Below, one piece after another: positions 32,973-41,111 of a stretch of 64,000 nt of DNA. The DNA lies in the NCBI RefSeq assembly GCF_000720135.1, contig NZ_JOIU01000025.1:59413-123412 (forward strand), read 5' to 3'. Made by a program: the position numbers and the translations under genes. Below the pieces are notes generated by a model, which searched no databases, was not told the origin of the DNA, and saw only the letters and a list, made by a program, of their open reading frames with translations. This stretch comes from Streptomyces sp. NRRL S-1022. GTDB taxonomy: Bacteria > Actinomycetota > Actinomycetes > Streptomycetales > Streptomycetaceae. The stretch's first letter is position 1. Every line of letters starts with the position of its first letter.

Positions 32973-33615
32973 GTACCGGCGCAGGCCCTGGTACCGGACC
33001 CGCGCCTACCGCCTCGTCAGGACGGCCCTGCTCACGGTCGTCCTGGTGACGGTGGTCTCCCGCTGCGGGGCGGGCGGCGGAGCCGCAGGGCACCGCCCGG
33101 ACGCCGTGGCCGCCGCCCGGGCCGGCGGGGGCGACCCGGCGCCGCCGCCCCGCCCGCTGCCCCGGTCCCGGCCCACGTCCTTCCGTGTGCGCTCCCTGGG
33201 CATCGACGCCCCCGTCACCCCCCTCCGCCTCGACCGGAACCGCCGGCTGGAGACACCGCCCGTCGACACACCCAAGCTGGTCGGCTGGTACCAGGGCGGT
33301 CCCACACCGGGCGAGGCCGGCACCGCGATCGCCGTCGGGCACCGTGACACCAGGACCGGTCCCGCCGTCTTCGCCGGGCTCGCCCAGGTCCCGCCCGGCA
33401 GGCCCATCGAGGTCGGCCGGGCGGACGGCCGTACCGCCGTGTACTCCGTGGACCGGGTGGAGGTCTACGACAAGGCCGGCTTCCCCGACAAGGAGGTCTA
33501 CGGCCCGACCGGCCGCCCGGAACTGCGGGTGATCACCTGCGGTGGCCTCTTCAGCCGGCGGACCGGCTACACCAGCAACGTGGTGGTCTACGCCCATCTG
33601 ACCGCGACCAGGTGA
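32959..33615 (+). CDS. Class F sortase
   Basis: 218 residues. One N-terminal membrane helix (about 18-36), a Pro-rich linker, and the sortase barrel with catalytic His128 (GHRD), Cys194 (VITCGG) and Arg200/Arg201 (SRRTGY). It follows the surface protein gene with overlapping coding sequence and would attach that protein, or others, to peptidoglycan. GGAG is not seen before the ATG, consistent with translational coupling. Class F is chosen by size and by the TCGG context; class E is possible but usually shows more extended N-terminal sequence. Confidence 0.85.
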   Translation: MAPRRYRRRPWYRTRAYRLVRTALLTVVLVTVVSRCGAGGGAAGHRPDAVAAARAGGGDPAPPPRPLPRSRPTSFRVRSLGIDAPVTPLRLDRNRRLETPPVDTPKLVGWYQGGPTPGEAGTAIAVGHRDTRTGPAVFAGLAQVPPGRPIEVGRADGRTAVYSVDRVEVYDKAGFPDKEVYGPTGRPELRVITCGGLFSRRTGYTSNVVVYAHLTATR

Positions 33616-33620
33616 CCGGC

Positions 33621-33661
33621 GGACCGGCCGGCGCGGACCACGTGCCCGCGCCGGCCGGTCC
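33621..33661. terminator. Strong hairpin terminator after the sortase gene
   Basis: Perfect 16-base arms GGACCGGCCGGCGCGG (33621-33636) and CCGCGCCGGCCGGTCC (33646-33661) with a 9-base loop, 5 bases after the stop. Confidence 0.85.
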
Positions 33662-33713
33662 GTTCGCGATGATGTCCCGGAACGTCCGCGGTCCAGGAAC
33701 GTCTGGCGCCGGA

Positions 33714-33732
33714 AAACTATCATCGCTAGTTT
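33714..33732. promoter_or_regulatory. TetR-type operator copy 1, upstream of aldehyde dehydrogenase
   Basis: AAACTATCATCGCTAGTTT is a 19-base imperfect palindrome with 6-base perfect outer arms. It overlaps a -10-like TATCAT and lies 40 bases before the ATG. It matches the copy at 37783-37801. Confidence 0.65.
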
Positions 33733-33771
33733 GTGTGTCCGATGACGCGGACCCGCCCGGGAGGACACAGC

Positions 33772-35160
33772 ATGAAGGCACACGACGGCCTGTACATCGA
33801 CGGCGCCTGGCGCCCCGCCGAGAGCAGGGACGTGATCGACGTCGTCAACCCCGCCGACGAGCAGGTCATCGCCCGGGTCCCGGCGGGCGGCGCGCTGGAC
33901 GTCGACACCGCCGTACGGGCCGCGCGCGCCGCCCTGCCCGCCTGGGCCGCCACACCCCCGGCCGAGCGCGCCGCCCGGCTGACCGCCCTCCGGGACGCCC
34001 TCGCGGCCCGCAAGGACGAGATCGCCGAGACGGTCACCGCGGAACTGGGCTCGCCCCTCGCGTTCTCGCGGAACGTGCACGCCGCCGTGCCGATCGCCGT
34101 CGCCGGCTCCTACGCCGAACTGGCCGCGACCCACGCCTTCGAGGAGAAGGTCGGCAACTCCACCGTCCTGCACGAGCCGATCGGCGTGGTCGGCGCGATC
34201 ACCCCCTGGAACTACCCCCTGCACCAGATCGTCGCGAAGGTCGCCCCGGCCCTCGCCGCCGGCTGCACGATCGTCCTCAAGCCCGCCGAGGACACCCCGC
34301 TCACCGCCCGGCTCTTCGCCGGGGCGGTGCACGAGGCGGGACTGCCCGCGGGCGTGTTCAACCTGGTCACCGGCCTCGGCCCGGTCGCCGGACAGGCCCT
34401 CGCCGAGCACCCGGGCGTCGACCTGGTCTCCTTCACCGGCTCCACGGCGGTCGGGCGGCAGATCGGCGCGGTGGCCGGGGCCGCCGTGAAGAAGGTCGCC
34501 CTCGAACTGGGCGGCAAGTCCGCCAACGTCATCCTGCCGGGCGCCGATCTCGCCAAGGCGGTCAACGTCGGTGTCGCCAACGTGATGTCCAACTCCGGCC
34601 AGACGTGCAGCGCCTGGACCCGGATGCTGGTCCACCGCGAGCGGTATGCCGAGGCCGTCGAGCTGGCAGCCGGCGCCGCCGCGAAGTACGGCGACCGCAT
34701 CGGCCCCTTGGTCAGCGCCAAGCAGCAGGCCCGGGTGCGCGGTTACATCGAGAAGGGCATCGCCGAGGGCGCCCGGCTGGTCGCCGGCGGCCCCGAAGCC
34801 CCGCGGGAGAGGGGCTACTTCGTCAGCCCCACGGTCTTCGCGGACGTGACACCCGAGATGACCATCGCCCAGGAGGAGATCTTCGGACCGGTCCTGTCCA
34901 TCCTGGGCTACGACGACGAGGAGGACGCCCTGCGCATCGCCAACGGCACGGTGTACGGCCTCGCGGGCGCCGTCTGGGCCGCCGACGAGGCCGACGCGGT
35001 GGCCTTCGCCCGCCGCATGGACACCGGCCAGGTCGACATCAACGGCGGCCGGTTCAACCCGCTGGCACCCTTCGGCGGTTACAAGCAGTCCGGTGTCGGC
35101 CGCGAACTCGGCGCGCACGGACTCGCCGAGTACCTGCAGACCAAGTCCCTCCAGTTCTAA
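33772..35160 (+). CDS. Aldehyde dehydrogenase family protein
   Basis: 462 residues. NAD-binding region [26 protein letters not shown], catalytic Glu in [17 protein letters not shown], catalytic Cys in [12 protein letters not shown], and [20 protein letters not shown] are all present and intact. It oxidises an aldehyde to the acid with NAD(P). The alcohol dehydrogenase gene follows after 15 bases, so the pair could take an alcohol to the acid. GGGAGG precedes the ATG. Regulation by the TetR encoded 3.5 kb downstream is suggested by the shared palindrome. Confidence 0.92.
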   Translation: MKAHDGLYIDGAWRPAESRDVIDVVNPADEQVIARVPAGGALDVDTAVRAARAALPAWAATPPAERAARLTALRDALAARKDEIAETVTAELGSPLAFSRNVHAAVPIAVAGSYAELAATHAFEEKVGNSTVLHEPIGVVGAITPWNYPLHQIVAKVAPALAAGCTIVLKPAEDTPLTARLFAGAVHEAGLPAGVFNLVTGLGPVAGQALAEHPGVDLVSFTGSTAVGRQIGAVAGAAVKKVALELGGKSANVILPGADLAKAVNVGVANVMSNSGQTCSAWTRMLVHRERYAEAVELAAGAAAKYGDRIGPLVSAKQQARVRGYIEKGIAEGARLVAGGPEAPRERGYFVSPTVFADVTPEMTIAQEEIFGPVLSILGYDDEEDALRIANGTVYGLAGAVWAADEADAVAFARRMDTGQVDINGGRFNPLAPFGGYKQSGVGRELGAHGLAEYLQTKSLQF

Positions 35161-35175
35161 GGAAGTCCGACTCCC

Positions 35176-36258
35176 ATGGCCGTACGAGCCGCCGTCCTGC
35201 CCGCCATCGGCGCCCCGCTGGAGATCACCGCCATCGAGCTGCCCGACCCGGGGCCCGGCCAGGTCCGGGTCCGCCTCGCCGCCGCCGGCGTCTGCCACTC
35301 CGACCTGTCCCTGTCCAACGGCACCATGCGGGTGCCGGTACCGGCCGTCCTCGGTCACGAGGGCGCCGGCACGGTCGTCGCCGTCGGGGAGGGCGTCACC
35401 CACGTCTCACCCGGCGCCCCCGTGGTCCTCAACTGGGCCCCGTCCTGCGGCACGTGCCACGCCTGCACGCTCGGCGAGGTCTGGCTGTGCGCCAACGCGC
35501 TGAACGGCGCCGCGGACGTCTACGCCCGCACGACCGACGGCACCGCACTGCACCCCGGGCTGAACGTGGCCGCGTTCGCCGAGGAGACGGTGGTCGCCGC
35601 GTCCTGCGTGCTGCCGCTGCCGGAAGGGGTGCCGCTCGCCGACGCCGCCCTGCTGGGCTGCGCCGTCCTCACCGGGTACGGCGCCGTCCACCACGCGGCG
35701 AAGGTCCGCGAGGGCGAGACGGTCGCCGTGTTCGGTGCCGGCGGGGTCGGCCTCGCCACCCTCCAGGCGGCCCGGATCGCCGGCGCGTCCCGCGTCGTCG
35801 CGGTCGACGTCTCGCCCGCGAAGGAGGAACTGGCCCGCGCGGCCGGCGCCACGGACTTCGTCCTCGCCTCCGACACCACCCCCCGGGAGATCCGCGCCCT
35901 GACCGGCAAGCAGGGCGTCGACGTCGCCGTGGAGTGCGCGGGCCGCGCGGTCAGCATCCGCGCCGCCTGGGACTCCACCCGCCGGGGCGGCCGCACCACG
36001 GTCGTCGGCATCGGCGGCAAGGAGGAGCAGGTCACCTTCAACGCCCTGGAGATCTTCCACTGGGGCCGCACCCTGTCCGGCTGCGTCTACGGCAACACCG
36101 ACCCGGCGCGCGACCTGCCGGTCCTCGCCGAGCACGTGCGCGAGGGCCGACTGGACCTGTCGGTCCTGGTCACCGAGCGGATCGGGCTGGAGGGCATTCC
36201 GGCGGCCTTCGAGAACATGCTGGCCGGCAAGGGCGGCCGGGCGCTGGTCCTGTTCTAG
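35176..36258 (+). CDS. Zinc-dependent alcohol dehydrogenase (MDR family)
   Basis: 360 residues. Catalytic zinc ligands: Cys in GVCHSD, GHEGAG and a later Cys; structural zinc site C-x2-C-x2-C-x7-C in SCGTCHACTLGEVWLC. Rossmann motif FGAGGVGLATLQAARIAGA. It resembles the class of actinobacterial alcohol or mycothiol-type dehydrogenases; the specific NAD/MSH-dependent formaldehyde marker cannot be confirmed. Co-transcribed with the aldehyde dehydrogenase (15-base gap). Confidence 0.9.
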   Translation: MAVRAAVLPAIGAPLEITAIELPDPGPGQVRVRLAAAGVCHSDLSLSNGTMRVPVPAVLGHEGAGTVVAVGEGVTHVSPGAPVVLNWAPSCGTCHACTLGEVWLCANALNGAADVYARTTDGTALHPGLNVAAFAEETVVAASCVLPLPEGVPLADAALLGCAVLTGYGAVHHAAKVREGETVAVFGAGGVGLATLQAARIAGASRVVAVDVSPAKEELARAAGATDFVLASDTTPREIRALTGKQGVDVAVECAGRAVSIRAAWDSTRRGGRTTVVGIGGKEEQVTFNALEIFHWGRTLSGCVYGNTDPARDLPVLAEHVREGRLDLSVLVTERIGLEGIPAAFENMLAGKGGRALVLF

Positions 36259-36354
36259 CGCCCGCCCCTCGTCCACGGCACCTCGACGGCGGTCTCCGGC
36301 CACCTCGTCGCCCTCGCCCCGCCGTCGGGCAAGGTCCTTGCGCGCGGGCCGGGT

Positions 36355-37068
36355 TCAGCGCAACGCCGTCGGCTCGATGCCCAGCAGGTCGCACAGGGCC
36401 CGTTCTCCCGACGGCGTCACCTGCACGGCCCGCTCGGACCCGATCCGCACGCACCACCCGGCGTCCAGCACGTGCCGGCACAGTGCGGCACCGGCCGCCC
36501 CGGCGAGGTGGGGCCGCCGTTCGGTCCAGTCGAGGCAGGCGCGGGCGAGCGGGCGGCGCCCGTCGCGTGCGAGGGGAATGCCCGCCGCGCCGAACCACGC
36601 CAGCCCCGCGTCCGTCAGCGCGAACCCGGTGTCCTGGCGCAGCAGGCCCCGCTCGGTCAGCGCGTCGGTGATGGTGATGCCGAGCCGTCCGGCCAGGTGG
36701 TCGTAGCAGGTACGGCCCCGGGCCATGGCGGCGCCCGCGCTCGACTGCCGCAGGGTGCGCGCGGTCCGCTGCACCGCGGGCGCGGGCACCTGCGCGGCGA
36801 GGTCCTCGACGAGCTGCGCCACCCGCGCGCCGGCCAGCCGGACGTACCGGTGCCGGCCCTGCCGTTCCTCGGCGAGCAGGCCGCCGGCCACGAGCTTGCC
36901 CAGGTGCTCGCTCAGCGTGGACGCGGCGACCCCGGCGTGCCGGGCCAGCTCACCGGCGCTCCAGGCCCGTCCGTCCAGCAGCGCGAGCAGGCACGCGGCC
37001 CGGGTCTCGTCGGCGATCAGCGAGGCGAGCGAGGCGAGACCGGCGGCCCGGGGATCCTTGGTGCGCAT
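36355..37068 (-). CDS. ArsR-like winged helix regulator
   Basis: 237 residues. N-terminal helix-turn-helix (DETRAACLLALLDGRAWSAGELARHAGVAASTLSEHLGKLVAGGLLAEERQGRHRYVRLAG, about residues 20-80). The long C-terminal part (GRTCYDHLAGRLGITITDAL, GLAWFGAAGI, CRHVLDAGWCVRIGS) recurs in larger ArsR/HTH_20 regulators of unknown signal. Cysteines could bind metal but do not form a known ArsR site. It is on the opposite strand to the ADH operon, convergent with it. An inverted repeat lies 24 bases before the ATG. Confidence 0.82.
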   Translation of the reverse strand: MRTKDPRAAGLASLASLIADETRAACLLALLDGRAWSAGELARHAGVAASTLSEHLGKLVAGGLLAEERQGRHRYVRLAGARVAQLVEDLAAQVPAPAVQRTARTLRQSSAGAAMARGRTCYDHLAGRLGITITDALTERGLLRQDTGFALTDAGLAWFGAAGIPLARDGRRPLARACLDWTERRPHLAGAAGAALCRHVLDAGWCVRIGSERAVQVTPSGERALCDLLGIEPTALR

Positions 37069-37091
37069 GCACCCAGCATGCGGCAGCGGCG

Positions 37092-37109
37092 CTTCGGCGC
37101 CGGCCGAAG
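37092..37109. promoter_or_regulatory. Inverted repeat upstream of the ArsR-like gene
   Basis: CTTCGGC (37092-37098) and GCCGAAG (37103-37109) with 4 bases between, placed between the end of the TetR gene and the start of the ArsR-like gene. It may be the ArsR site or a TetR terminator. Confidence 0.4.
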
Positions 37110-37114
37110 TGTCC

Positions 37115-37756
37115 TCACACGCTCAGCCGTACCTGCTCGTACTGCTGCGCCAGGCCGTCCAGCAGCGCGGTCAGGCCCGTCTCGAAGGCCCGCTCGTCGA
37201 TCTTCTCCTGCTGTTCGGCGAGGAGGTGGGCCTGGCCGAGGTGGGGGTAGTCGGCGGGGTCGTACGCGCTTTCGTCGTCCACGAAGCCGCCGGCGAAGGA
37301 GCCGAGCGCCGAGCCCATGATGAAGTACCGCATCAGGGCGCCGATGGAGGTGGCCTGCGCCGGCGGCCAGCCGGCGTCGACCATCGCGCCGTAGACCGCG
37401 TCGGCCAGCCGCAGCGCCGCGGGGCGGCGACCGGGGCCGCGGGCGAGGACCGGGACGATGTTCGGGTGGTCGCGCAGGGCGGCCCGGTAGGAGACGGCCC
37501 AGTCGTGCAGCGCGGTCCGCCAGTCCCGGCCGTCCTCGAACATCGACAGGTCGACCAGCGCGCTCACCGAGTCCGCGACCACCTCCAGGATCTCGTCCTT
37601 GGTGCGGAAGTGGTTGTAGAGCGAGGGGCCGCTCACTCCCAGCTCCGCGGCGAGCCGGCGGGTGGAGACCGCCGCCAGGCCCTCCCGGTCCACGAGGTCC
37701 CGGGCCGTCTCGACGATCCGGTCGGTGCTGAGGAGGGGCTTGCGCGGTCGGGCCAT
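37115..37756 (-). CDS. TetR family regulator of the aldehyde/acyl-CoA dehydrogenase genes
   Basis: 213 residues. Helix-turn-helix at residues 10-55: STDRIVETARDLVDREGLAAVSTRRLAAELGVSGPSLYNHFRTKDEILE. The C-terminal domain (SALVDLSMFEDGRDWRTALHDWAVSYR, FIMGSALGSFAGGFVDDES) is TetR_C-like. Divergent from the acyl-CoA dehydrogenase gene, with the 19-base palindrome in the gap. The same palindrome 3.5 kb away before the aldehyde dehydrogenase suggests it controls both. ATG at 37756 chosen; ATG at 37765 is possible. Confidence 0.85.
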   Translation of the reverse strand: MARPRKPLLSTDRIVETARDLVDREGLAAVSTRRLAAELGVSGPSLYNHFRTKDEILEVVADSVSALVDLSMFEDGRDWRTALHDWAVSYRAALRDHPNIVPVLARGPGRRPAALRLADAVYGAMVDAGWPPAQATSIGALMRYFIMGSALGSFAGGFVDDESAYDPADYPHLGQAHLLAEQQEKIDERAFETGLTALLDGLAQQYEQVRLSV

Positions 37757-37782
37757 GGCGCACATAGTAGGGCTGCGACTGG

Positions 37783-37801
37783 AAACTAGCAGTGCTAATT
37801 T
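37783..37801. promoter_or_regulatory. TetR-type operator copy 2, divergent gap of TetR and acyl-CoA dehydrogenase
   Basis: AAACTAGCAGTGCTAATTT has 9-base arms with one mismatch, around a single G. It lies 27 bases upstream of the TetR ATG and about 36 before the acyl-CoA dehydrogenase GTG. Confidence 0.7.
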
Positions 37802-37837
37802 AAATGTACGGCTTTCAAGGTGTGGGGTGATCTCGTG

Positions 37838-38989
37838 GTGAACCTGGGGCTCAGCGAGGAGCAGACGGCCGTACGGCGGCTCGCCCGGGACTTCGTGGAG
37901 CGCGAGATCGCCCCGCACGTCGTCGCCTGGGACCGCGCCGAGGAGGTGGACCGGGCCATCGTGAAGAAGCTCGGCGAGGTCGGCTTCCTCGGCCTGACCG
38001 TCGGCGAGGAGTACGGCGGCTCCGGCGGCGACCACCTCTCCTACTGCCTGGTCACCGAGGAACTGGGCCGCGGCGACTCCTCGGTCCGCGGGATCGTCTC
38101 CGTCTCCCTCGGCCTCGTCGCCAAGACGATCGCCGCCTGGGGGAACGAGGAGCAGAAGCGGCGCTGGCTGCCGGGGCTCACCGCGGGCGAGTACGTCGGC
38201 TGCTTCGGACTCACCGAGCCCGGCACCGGCTCCGACGCGGGCAACCTCACCACCCGCGCGGTGCGCGACGGCGACGACTACGTGGTGAACGGCACCAAGA
38301 TGTTCATCACCAACGGCACCTGGGCGGACGTCGTCCTGCTCTTCGCCCGCTCCACCGACGCCCCCGGCCACAAGGGCGTGTCCGCCTTCCTGATCCCCGC
38401 CGACACCCCCGGCCTCACCCGCCGCACCATCCACGGCAAGCTCGGCCTGCGCGGCCAGGCCACCGCCGAACTCGTCCTGGAGGACGTGCGTGTGCCCGCC
38501 TCGGCGATGCTCGGCGCGGAGGGCAAGGGCTTCTCCGTCGCCATGTCCGCGCTGGCCAAGGGCCGGATGTCGGTGGCCGCCGGCTGTGTCGGGATAGCCC
38601 AGGCCGCGCTGGACGCGGCCGTCCGCTACGCCGGTGAGCGGGAGCAGTTCGGGGGGCCCATCGCCCGCCACCAGCTGGTGCAGGAGCTGATCAGCGACAT
38701 CGCCGTCGACGTGGACGCGGCCCGGCTGCTGACGTGGCGGGTCGCCGACCTGATCGACCGCGGCGAGCCCTTCGCCGTCGAGTCCTCCAAGGCCAAGCTG
38801 TTCGCCTCCGAGGCCGCCGTCCGCGCCGCCAACAACGCCCTCCAGGTCTTCGGCGGCTACGGCTACATCGACGAGTACCCCGCCGGCAAGCTCCTGCGCG
38901 ACGCCCGCGTGATGACCCTCTACGAGGGCACCAGCCAGATCCAGAAGCTGCTCATCGGGCGTTCGCTGACGGGCGTCTCGGCCTTCTGA
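37838..38989 (+). CDS. Acyl-CoA dehydrogenase
   Basis: 383 residues from GTG 37838 (protein start MNLGLSEEQ is usual in the family; a GTG at 37820 would add six residues). FAD-binding and active-site motifs: LTEPGTGSDAGNLTT, FITNGTWADV, GLRGQATAELVLEDVRVP, GEREQFGGPI, FGGYGYIDEYPAGKLLRDARVMTLYEGTSQIQ with the catalytic Glu in YEGTSQ. It catalyses alpha,beta dehydrogenation of an acyl-CoA; the motifs do not fix the chain. Divergent from the TetR gene. Confidence 0.92.
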   Translation: MNLGLSEEQTAVRRLARDFVEREIAPHVVAWDRAEEVDRAIVKKLGEVGFLGLTVGEEYGGSGGDHLSYCLVTEELGRGDSSVRGIVSVSLGLVAKTIAAWGNEEQKRRWLPGLTAGEYVGCFGLTEPGTGSDAGNLTTRAVRDGDDYVVNGTKMFITNGTWADVVLLFARSTDAPGHKGVSAFLIPADTPGLTRRTIHGKLGLRGQATAELVLEDVRVPASAMLGAEGKGFSVAMSALAKGRMSVAAGCVGIAQAALDAAVRYAGEREQFGGPIARHQLVQELISDIAVDVDAARLLTWRVADLIDRGEPFAVESSKAKLFASEAAVRAANNALQVFGGYGYIDEYPAGKLLRDARVMTLYEGTSQIQKLLIGRSLTGVSAF

Positions 38990-39048
38990 GTACCTTCCTG
39001 AGTATCCCGGCGGATGTGGCGCGGGCCGTGTCCGCCGATGCTCTGTCC

Positions 39049-39336
39049 ATGAGTGACACACCGGTCAAGCAGCAGAGCACGGCCGCTTTCCACGGCCAGG
39101 CCGTCGCCTCCTTCGCGGTCGCCATGGCGGCTACCGCCATCGGCATCGCCCGGCTCGACGCCGACGCCTGGGTCCGCGGCTTCCTGGCGATCGCCGTCCT
39201 GTACCTGGTCACCTCGGCCTTCACCCTCGCCAAGGTCATCCGGGACCGGCAGGAGGCCGGGCAGCTCGTCAGCCGCGTCGACCAGGCCCGCCTGGAGAAG
39301 CTGCTCGCCGACCACGATCCCTTCGAGAAGCTCTGA
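39049..39336 (+). CDS. YiaA/YiaB-type two-helix membrane protein
   Basis: 95 residues with two membrane helices (AVASFAVAMAATAIGIARL, and FLAIAVLYLVTSAFTLAKVI) joined by DADAWVRG, the YiaAB domain layout. The C-terminal part is a charged helix (RDRQEAGQLVSRVDQARLEKLLADHDPFEKL). The family has no known function. It stands alone between the acyl-CoA dehydrogenase and the next TetR gene. Confidence 0.85.
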   Translation: MSDTPVKQQSTAAFHGQAVASFAVAMAATAIGIARLDADAWVRGFLAIAVLYLVTSAFTLAKVIRDRQEAGQLVSRVDQARLEKLLADHDPFEKL

Positions 39337-39345
39337 GCGGCTACG

Positions 39346-39361
39346 CTAAGCGCCCGCTCAC
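39346..39361. promoter_or_regulatory. Degenerate copy of the CTAAGC palindrome before the TetR gene
   Basis: CTAAGCGCCCGCTCAC matches the site at 40563-40578 at 12 of 16 positions and lies 47 bases before the TetR ATG. Confidence 0.5.
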
Positions 39362-39408
39362 CGTCGGCGGTATGGTGGTGCTCCTGTCACGAGAGGGGCG
39401 AGCGAGCG

Positions 39409-40044
39409 ATGAGTACGGCGGAGGAGACGACCGGCGGCGAAGTGGAGCCGTGGGAAGAGGTCACCCCTGACGCGGCCCGGCGGCTGCTCGTCGCCGCCGT
39501 GGAGGCCTTCGCCGAGCGTGGTTACCACGCGACGACGACCCGGGACATCGCGGGACGCGCCGGCATGAGCCCGGCCGCGCTCTACATCCACTACAAGACC
39601 AAGGAAGAGCTGCTCCACCGGATCAGCCGGATCGGCCACGACAAGGCCCTGGACATCCTGCGCACGGCGGCCCGCCGCGAGGGCAGCGCCACGGAGAGGC
39701 TGGCCGACGCCGTCAGCTCCTTCGTCCGCTGGCACGCCGGACGGCGCACCACGGCGCGGGTCGTGCAGTACGAACTCGACGCCCTCGGCCCCGAGGCCCG
39801 CGCGGAGATCGTCGCGCTGCGCCAGCAGGTGGACGCAGAGGTGCGCCACATCGTCGAGGACGGCGTGGCCTCCGGGGAGTTCGACGTGCTCGACGTCCAG
39901 GGGACCACGCTCGCCGTGCTGTCGCTGTGCATCGACGTGGCCCGCTGGTTCAACGTGAACGGCCCGCGCACCCCCGAGGAGGTCGGCGCGCTCTACGCCG
40001 ACCTCGTGCTGCGCATGGTCGGGGCCGGGCAGGCCCGCGGGTAG
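39409..40044 (+). CDS. TetR family regulator (KstR2/FadR-like group)
   Basis: 211 residues. Helix-turn-helix at about residues 20-70: DAARRLLVAAVEAFAERGYHATTTRDIAGRAGMSPAALYIHYKTKEELLHRIS. The C-terminal domain (ARVVQYELDALGPEARAEIVALRQQVDAEVRHIVEDGV) resembles TetR regulators of fatty acid and sterol catabolism. It is convergent with the MaoC dehydratase gene, which has the same palindrome in its promoter, so MaoC is a probable target. Confidence 0.88.
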   Translation: MSTAEETTGGEVEPWEEVTPDAARRLLVAAVEAFAERGYHATTTRDIAGRAGMSPAALYIHYKTKEELLHRISRIGHDKALDILRTAARREGSATERLADAVSSFVRWHAGRRTTARVVQYELDALGPEARAEIVALRQQVDAEVRHIVEDGVASGEFDVLDVQGTTLAVLSLCIDVARWFNVNGPRTPEEVGALYADLVLRMVGAGQARG

Positions 40045-40094
40045 TACCGGGCCCGCAGGGAGTACCGGACCGGACCTACAGGTAGTACCGGGCC
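40040..40094 (+). repeat. Three short direct repeats between convergent genes
   Basis: GGTAGTACCGGGCC occurs at 40040-40053 and again at 40081-40094, with a diverged middle copy (GGAGTACCGGACC) at about 40060-40072. The outer copies overlap the stop codons of the TetR and MaoC genes. Confidence 0.75.
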
Positions 40095-40537
40095 ACCGAC
40101 TCCGCCACGCACACCGGCTTGTCGCCGCCCTCGCGCTCCACGGTGAAGGCGACCGTCACCTGCACACCGCCGGTGACGTCCTCCACGCCGGTGATCTTCG
40201 CGGTGGCGCGCACCCGGGACCCGACGGGGACGGGGGAGGGGAAGCGGACCTTGTTCGTCCCGTAGTTCACGCCCATCTTCACGCCTTCGACCCGGATGAG
40301 CTGCGGCCCGAACAGCGGGAGCAGCGACAGGGTGAGGTAGCCGTGGGCGATGGTCGTCCTGAACGGCCCCGCGGCGGCCTTCTCCGGGTCGACGTGGATC
40401 CACTGGTGGTCCCCGGTCGCCTCGGCGAACAGGTCGATCCGCTTCTGGTCGATCTCCAGCCAGTCGGTGTGGCCCAGCTGCTCGCCCACGGCTGCCCGCA
40501 GCTCGTCGGGGGAGTTGAAGATCCTCGGTTCTGCCAT
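40076..40537 (-). CDS. MaoC family (R)-specific enoyl-CoA hydratase
   Basis: 153 residues with the hot-dog fold motif IDLFAEATGDHQWIHVDPEKA, where the Asp and His of ATGDHQWIH act in hydration, then GPFRTTIAHGYLTLSLLP. The length matches single-domain MaoC/PhaJ proteins that hydrate enoyl-CoA. It belongs with the neighbouring TetR and acyl-CoA genes. Its promoter carries the CTAAGC palindrome 25 bases upstream of the ATG. Confidence 0.9.
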   Translation of the reverse strand: MAEPRIFNSPDELRAAVGEQLGHTDWLEIDQKRIDLFAEATGDHQWIHVDPEKAAAGPFRTTIAHGYLTLSLLPLFGPQLIRVEGVKMGVNYGTNKVRFPSPVPVGSRVRATAKITGVEDVTGGVQVTVAFTVEREGGDKPVCVAESVARYYL

Positions 40538-40562
40538 GTTCCCGGCCCTCTCGCTCGCATCT

Positions 40563-40578
40563 CTAAGCGACTGCTTAG
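40563..40578. promoter_or_regulatory. CTAAGC palindrome upstream of maoC-like gene
   Basis: CTAAGCGACTGCTTAG has perfect 6-base arms around GACT. It lies in the divergent gap between maoC-like gene and soxR and is the best copy of the TetR-type site. Confidence 0.65.
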
Positions 40579-40652
40579 CATGCTCGGGTCGCGGGGCGAT
40601 GTCAACGGGCGGCGGGCCGGGCGCGGCGAGCCGTCTCTGTAGGCTCTGAGGG

Positions 40653-41111
40653 GTGCCCCAGATTCCCGAGAAGATCCACGAGCTGACCGTCGGCCAGTTG
40701 TCCGCACGCAGCGGAGCCGCGGTGTCCGCCCTGCACTTCTACGAGTCCAAAGGCCTGATCTCCAGTCGGCGCACCCCCGGCAACCAGCGCCGGTACAGCC
40801 GCGACACCCTGCGCCGGGTCGCCTTCGTCCGCGCGGCCCAGCGGGTCGGCATCCCGCTCGCCACGATCCGGGACGCCCTGTCCGAACTGCCCGAGGAACG
40901 CACGCCCACCAAGGAGGACTGGGCGCGGCTGTCGAGGCGGTGGCGCTCGGAGCTGGAGGAGCGGATCAGCCAGCTGAACCGTCTGCGCGACCACCTCACC
41001 GACTGCATCGGCTGCGGGTGCCTCTCCCTGGAGACGTGCGTCCTGTCCAACCCGGACGACGTCTTCGGCGAACGCCTGACGGGCTCCAGGCTCTTCGCCG
41101 AGGGCCGTTGA
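40653..41111 (+). CDS. soxR: Redox-sensitive transcriptional activator SoxR
   Basis: 152 residues from GTG. MerR-type helix-turn-helix (LTVGQLSARSGAAVSALHFYESKGLISSRRTPGNQRRYSRDTLRRVAFVRAAQRVG) and the [2Fe-2S] ligands Cys118, Cys121, Cys123 and Cys129 (CIGCGCLSLETC) make this a confident SoxR. In streptomycetes SoxR senses the organism's own redox-active compounds such as actinorhodin and turns on exporters and reductases elsewhere. No clear SoxR box is visible in this window, so its targets are outside. Confidence 0.95.
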   Translation: MPQIPEKIHELTVGQLSARSGAAVSALHFYESKGLISSRRTPGNQRRYSRDTLRRVAFVRAAQRVGIPLATIRDALSELPEERTPTKEDWARLSRRWRSELEERISQLNRLRDHLTDCIGCGCLSLETCVLSNPDDVFGERLTGSRLFAEGR

